Shown: piece by piece, positions 13,848 to 17,660 of the stretch
How the letters are laid out: the number at the start of each line of letters is the position of its first letter
Position numbering within the stretch: the first letter of the stretch is position 1
NCBI GenBank assembly: GCA_910579325.1
Contig: CAJTTU010000072.1
Span: 1 to 17,660 of the forward strand
Direction: 5' to 3'
DNA from: an uncultured Lachnospiraceae bacterium
Lineage (GTDB): Bacteria > Bacillota > Clostridia > Lachnospirales > Lachnospiraceae
DNA length: 17,660 nucleotides
Translations under genes and position numbers: made by a program
The notes under the pieces: generated by a model
What the model saw: only the letters and a program-made list of their open reading frames with translations
What the model was told of the DNA's origin: nothing
Databases searched by the model: none

Positions 13848-15572
13848 TTACTCATCATCCTCGTCCAGCAATGTTTTGCACATATTGGTCAGCGTTACCT
13901 TGGTTTCCGCCGTGGTTTCTCCCAGAAGACCGGCAATCTGCTGGACCACGGTCATCTGTTTGTCGATCACCTTCTGCGCCAGCTCTACGGTTTCCAGCTT
14001 TTTCATATAATCTTCCATAGCCTGCTCTTCTTCTTTGGTGATGTCGATCAGAATCGCCAGCACGGCGTCATGTTTTTTGATATAGACCAGGTTTACGATA
14101 GCGGTAAAGCCGTAGTCCGGAAATTTTACCTTCTTATTATGTAACGATTGTTTCTGTTCAAATACCCACTCAAAATCATCGGTATCGATTAACTGGAACA
14201 GATAGGTTTCCAGCGCTTCTTTGTGATTCAGGTGAAAATGCTTTTGCGCAGCCTTGGAAAACTCCAGAATTCTCAATTCCCTGTCTACGACAATAGTCAT
14301 GTTCGGCGAGGTCTCCAGAATCAGATTGGCCAGCGATTGTGCTTTTTCCGTGATATAGGGAATGCACATGGAAGCCTCCGCTTTGTCCTGGAAAACGGCG
14401 ATGGCTTTTTCCCGGCAGGTGGGGTAGCCGCAGGCGCCGCAGTCAAGCTCATCCTCCCTGGTGGATTTTCCCACTTTGGACAGAATTTTCCGGATCTGAG
14501 CTTCCGTGGGCATGGCCTTGTTGGGGGAAAGGTCCCGGAAGGCCCTGGACATGGAGAAATGGGCCGCGTCAAAATGAAGCAGGGCATCCTCGGCAGGAAC
14601 AGGTTCCACGTCCTCTTCCAGTTCCACCCGGGAGCGGAAGCGGGCCAGCTTGGCTTTGCCTGTCATGGGTCCCTGGATGCATCCGCCTTCGCAGGCGCTC
14701 ATCTCGATAAAACAGCGGGACAGATCGCCGGTCAGCAGGTCCTCGCATAAATCGATGCAGTTGGCTACGCCGTCCACGGAGAATTTCCGGTAGGTTTCCC
14801 GTTCCGGAGTGCCGGAGCTGTTAATCGAAGTGAGGATGCCGCCTGTTATGGGATAGAGGCGGTTGGCGCCGGGACCCTGTTCCGGCAGCGGCAGCGGATC
14901 GCAGGCTTTCACGGAAATCTGTTCCTTTCGGAGCCATTGTTTTACTTCGTGGAAGTTTAATACGGCGTCCACATCCATTTGGGGGTCATTTTCATAAGCC
15001 TCCGCTTTTTTGGAAATACAGGGGCCGATGAAGACCACTTTGATATCCGGGCCGTATTCCTGTTTCAGCAGCCGGGCGTGAGCGGTCATGGGAGAGATAA
15101 CGGGAGCCAGATAGGGAATCAGAGCAGGGTAATAGGTTTCGATCAGCAGGTTTACGCTGGGACAGCAGGTGGTGATAATATTGGCCATGGTTTTCTGCTC
15201 TAAAAGCTTCCGGTATTCGTTGGTCACTAGCGCGGCGCCTTCCGCGGTTTCCCGCACGGCGGTAAAGCCCAGCCGTTTCAGGGCGCTGAATACCTGCCCT
15301 GGTTTTTTGTAAGAAAACAGACTGTGATAGGAAGGGGCCAGGGAAACAACCACGGGGATTTCCAGGGAAATCCATTTTTTTACTTTTTCCAGGTCGCTGA
15401 CATAGGTTTTGGCGTCCTGGGGACATTCGTTCAGGCAGTCACCGCATAAAATGCAGGAGTCCTCCATAATCTGGGCCTGCTGGTCTTTGACCGTGATCGC
15501 CCGGACCTGGCAGACACGTACACACCGGTAGCAATGGCTGCACTGGGTCGGTTTGAAATTAATCGCTCGCAT
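13848..15572 (-). CDS. [FeFe]-hydrogenase-like sensor with 4Fe-4S and PAS domains
   Basis: A 574-residue soluble multidomain protein. Domains in order: a 2x[4Fe-4S] ferredoxin (C11, C14, C17, C21 and C40, C43, C46, C50); an [FeFe]-hydrogenase large-subunit-like domain at about 70-310 with H-cluster-type cysteines C136/C137 (TTCCPS), C185 (GPCISKK), C294 and C298 (CEGGCIQGP); a further 4Fe-4S domain with C378, C381, C386 and C403; a PAS domain at about 415-510; and a charged, probably coiled-coil C-terminal tail. All four H-cluster ligands are kept, but the motifs depart from catalytic enzymes (no W after TTCCP, no GGGQP). This layout with a phosphatase partner matches the sensory group C hydrogenases, so sensing of H2 or redox state is more likely than bulk H2 metabolism. 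The start has GAAAGGA eight bases upstream (15581-15587, complement). Confidence 0.85.
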   Translation of the reverse strand: MRAINFKPTQCSHCYRCVRVCQVRAITVKDQQAQIMEDSCILCGDCLNECPQDAKTYVSDLEKVKKWISLEIPVVVSLAPSYHSLFSYKKPGQVFSALKRLGFTAVRETAEGAALVTNEYRKLLEQKTMANIITTCCPSVNLLIETYYPALIPYLAPVISPMTAHARLLKQEYGPDIKVVFIGPCISKKAEAYENDPQMDVDAVLNFHEVKQWLRKEQISVKACDPLPLPEQGPGANRLYPITGGILTSINSSGTPERETYRKFSVDGVANCIDLCEDLLTGDLSRCFIEMSACEGGCIQGPMTGKAKLARFRSRVELEEDVEPVPAEDALLHFDAAHFSMSRAFRDLSPNKAMPTEAQIRKILSKVGKSTREDELDCGACGYPTCREKAIAVFQDKAEASMCIPYITEKAQSLANLILETSPNMTIVVDRELRILEFSKAAQKHFHLNHKEALETYLFQLIDTDDFEWVFEQKQSLHNKKVKFPDYGFTAIVNLVYIKKHDAVLAILIDITKEEEQAMEDYMKKLETVELAQKVIDKQMTVVQQIAGLLGETTAETKVTLTNMCKTLLDEDDE

Positions 15573-15618
15573 GGGATTGATCCTTTCTATTTGTTAAATT
15601 CTGTTCTTTTTCGATTCC

Positions 15619-15646
15619 AGTATAGCACGTTTTTGCGGGATGTAAA
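15619..15646 (-). promoter_or_regulatory. Extended -10 promoter of the hydrogenase-like/phosphatase pair
   Basis: Read on the minus strand, TTTACA (15646-15641) is followed after 16 bases by TATACT (15624-15619), and the -10 is preceded by TGC, giving an extended TGnTATACT box. Transcription would start near 15612, about 40 bases before the ATG at 15572. This is the best promoter in the window apart from the one at its end. Confidence 0.6.
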
Positions 15647-15777
15647 GACAGATTGTTTCGGGAATTTCTCCGGCGGGAATCATTGGCGGTTTCCGTGTAA
15701 AATCCAATGGAACTGGGCATAATTTTTATCAGCGTGACAGAAAAATGTGAGAATAATACGGGAAGGGAAAGAAGCCA

Positions 15778-17529
15778 ATGGATATTTTTAACGTACTTGC
15801 GCTGATCGGGGGATTAAGTCTGTTTTTGTTCGGCATGAGCCTGATGGGGCAGGCGCTGGAGCGTCGGGCCGGGGGAAGCCTCCGCGCCCTTCTTGGCAGG
15901 CTTACCACAAATAAAGCCGTCGGCCTTTTGACGGGACTTGGCATTACGGCGGTGATTCAGAGTTCTTCGGCAACCACGGTTATGGTAGTGGGGTTTGTAA
16001 ATTCCGGTCTGATGACCCTTTCACAGGCCGTCAATGTGATTATGGGGGCCAATATCGGCACTACGGTGACGGCATGGGTGCTGAGCCTTGCGGGAATCGA
16101 CAGTGGCAATCTGTTTGTAAAGCTTTTGAAGCCATCCTCTTTTACGCCGGCGCTGGCTCTGATCGGCATTATATTTTACATGTTCCGGGAAAATGATAAA
16201 AAAAGGGATACCGGAATGATTCTGCTGGGCTTTGCCACGCTGATGTACGGTATGGAATCCATGTCGGAAGCCGTTTCCGGCCTGGGGGATATCCCCGGGT
16301 TCCAGAATCTTTTTCTGATGTTCCGTAATCCGGTGCTGGGGGTGCTGGCGGGGACAGTTTTGACGGCTGTCATCCAGTCCAGTTCCGCTTCGGTGGGCAT
16401 TCTGCAGGCGCTGGCCGTTACCGGGCAGGTGTCTTACGGCGCGGCGATTCCGATTATCATGGGACAGAATATCGGCACCTGCGTGACAGCCATGCTTTCC
16501 TCGATCGGGGCCAATAAAAACGCCAAGCGGGCCGCCGCGGTGCATCTGTCCTTTAACGCCGCGGGCACCGCAGTCTGGCTCACGGTCTTCTGCCTGATCA
16601 AAATGATCTGGAATCCCTTCTTTCTTTACGGGGCAGCTTCCCTGTTCGGCATAGCCGTGGCCCACTCCGTTTTCAATATATTATGTACGATTCTGCTGCT
16701 GCCGCTGTCCGGAATGCTGGTAAAGCTGGTAAACCGGCTGATTCCCGACGCTGACCGTCCGGAAGCCCAGCCGGAGCTGGACGAGCGTCTGCTTGCCGCG
16801 CCCTCCATCGCTTTGGAGCGCTGTAATGAGGTGACGGCGGATATGGCAAAGACCGCCGTGTCCGCATTGAGGGAGAGTATGGTCTGCCTGCGTGATTATT
16901 CCCTGGAACTTGCGAAGTCCGTCCGCTTAAAAGAAGAAAAGACCGATTATTATGAGGATATTCTTGGAACCTATCTTGTGAAATTAAGCGCAAGACAGAT
17001 CAGCGGTCCTGACAGCGCGAAGGCGGCGATGCTTTTAAAGCTGATCGGAGATTTTGAACGGATTTCCGACCATGCGGTGAATATTTTGGAGTCGGCAGAG
17101 GAGATGCGGGGCAGGGCGGTTAAGTTTACGGAGGAGGCGCTGTCCGAATTAAAGGTGATTGTGGCCGCGGTCAATGAAATTATGGAATTATCCCTTGGCG
17201 CTTTTTTGTCCGACGATCCGAAAACGGCTTTTATGGTGGAACCGCTGGAGCAGGTAATCGATCATCTGAAAGAGCAGATGCGCACACGCCATATTCTCCG
17301 GCTGCAGCAGGGCGTCTGTTCCATCGGCGCAGGCTTCGTGTGGTCGGATCTGCTGACCGACCTGGAACGGGCCGCCGATCATTGTTCCAATATTGCCGGA
17401 TGTGTGATCGATATGCAACAGAACAATATGAATATCCACGAATCCCTGCGCAGTATCCGAAACGACAGCGAGGATTTTCAGCGGGAATACAGGGCCTATG
17501 CCGCAAAATATTCTTTTATGGAGAAATAG
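15778..17529 (+). CDS. Na+/phosphate cotransporter family protein with PhoU-like C-terminus
   Basis: This 583-residue membrane protein belongs to the Na/Pi cotransporter (NptA/SLC34-like) family. The N-terminal part, to about residue 330, has several hydrophobic segments and the two inverted-repeat signatures QSSSATTVMVVG (61-72) and QSSSASVGILQA (200-211), each followed by a conserved loop, GANIGTT (90-96) and GQNIGTC (229-235). The C-terminal part, about 345-570, is helical and PhoU-like, including the sequence GDFERISDHAVNI and DLERAADHCSNIA. Proteins of this design import phosphate with sodium or regulate phosphate uptake. It is divergent from the sensor gene with a 205-base gap; its own promoter is unclear (CATAAT at 15718-15723 is one candidate) and its ribosome binding site is weak (GAAGGGA, 15762-15768). 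No link to the acs genes is apparent. Confidence 0.9.
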   Translation: MDIFNVLALIGGLSLFLFGMSLMGQALERRAGGSLRALLGRLTTNKAVGLLTGLGITAVIQSSSATTVMVVGFVNSGLMTLSQAVNVIMGANIGTTVTAWVLSLAGIDSGNLFVKLLKPSSFTPALALIGIIFYMFRENDKKRDTGMILLGFATLMYGMESMSEAVSGLGDIPGFQNLFLMFRNPVLGVLAGTVLTAVIQSSSASVGILQALAVTGQVSYGAAIPIIMGQNIGTCVTAMLSSIGANKNAKRAAAVHLSFNAAGTAVWLTVFCLIKMIWNPFFLYGAASLFGIAVAHSVFNILCTILLLPLSGMLVKLVNRLIPDADRPEAQPELDERLLAAPSIALERCNEVTADMAKTAVSALRESMVCLRDYSLELAKSVRLKEEKTDYYEDILGTYLVKLSARQISGPDSAKAAMLLKLIGDFERISDHAVNILESAEEMRGRAVKFTEEALSELKVIVAAVNEIMELSLGAFLSDDPKTAFMVEPLEQVIDHLKEQMRTRHILRLQQGVCSIGAGFVWSDLLTDLERAADHCSNIAGCVIDMQQNNMNIHESLRSIRNDSEDFQREYRAYAAKYSFMEK

Positions 17530-17660
17530 AAATAAAAAAAGATAAAAAAGTCGAAAAAAAGTGTTGACAGGAAGAAAAAGCTGTGGTATTCTATATGAGC
17601 TGCCGGGGGGGAACACCTGAGACGGCAGAGAGAAATAAGACAGAACCTTGATAATTGAAC
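17530..17660 (+). promoter_or_regulatory. Probable rRNA operon promoter and leader
   Basis: A-tracts at 17531-17560 form an UP-like element directly before TTGACA (17564-17569), a 17-nt spacer and TATTCT (17587-17592). In the transcribed region, CTGCCG (17600-17605) can pair with CGGCAG (17623-17628). The window ends with GAACCTTGATAATTGAAC (17643-17660), closely similar to the boxA sequence (TTCTTTGAAAACTGAAC type) that precedes 16S rRNA in Firmicutes. No mature rRNA sequence is inside the window, so the assignment rests on these signals. Confidence 0.6.

Overview
The window carries a nearly complete acetyl-CoA synthase gene cluster, the carbonyl branch of the Wood-Ljungdahl pathway. Gene content, codon use, strong AGGAGG ribosome binding sites and the clostridial style of the intergenic signals point to an anaerobic acetogenic Firmicute, most likely a Lachnospiraceae member such as a Blautia-like gut acetogen. 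The species is an inference; the pathway assignment is secure because the metal-ligand cysteines of each enzyme can be read directly.

Positions 1-277 hold an AT-rich promoter region and a long 5' leader. Positions 278-12343 hold nine plus-strand genes in the order cooC1, acsA (CO dehydrogenase), cooC2/acsF (nickel insertion), acsB (acetyl-CoA synthase), acsD and acsC (corrinoid iron-sulfur protein), acsE (methyltransferase), acsV (corrinoid activator) and a DUF3786 gene. AcsA reduces CO2 to CO. AcsE moves the methyl group from methyl-tetrahydrofolate to the AcsCD cobamide. AcsB joins methyl, CO and CoA into acetyl-CoA. The CooC ATPases load nickel, and AcsV re-reduces cobamide that has become oxidised. 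Most of the larger gaps contain a strong hairpin without a U-tract, and the 422-nt gap before acsV is heavily structured and holds a six-codon open frame behind a strong ribosome binding site. No methyl-branch gene (formate dehydrogenase, fhs, folD, metF) is present.

A convergent 285-nt intergenic region containing a perfect 16-bp inverted repeat separates this cluster from a minus-strand pair (15572 down to 12629). The first gene of the pair encodes a multidomain protein with a ferredoxin domain, an [FeFe]-hydrogenase-like H-cluster domain, a further 4Fe-4S domain, a PAS domain and a C-terminal helix. The second encodes a SpoIIE/PP2C-type phosphatase. They look like a hydrogen or redox sensor and its output enzyme, and they have a good extended -10 promoter of their own.

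Divergent from that pair is a Na+/phosphate cotransporter-family gene with a PhoU-like C-terminus (15778-17529). The last 130 bases look like the start of a ribosomal RNA operon: an A-tract UP-like element, a -35/-10 pair, a small stem and a boxA-like sequence running to the window edge. I saw no transposase, CRISPR array, tRNA or phage gene.
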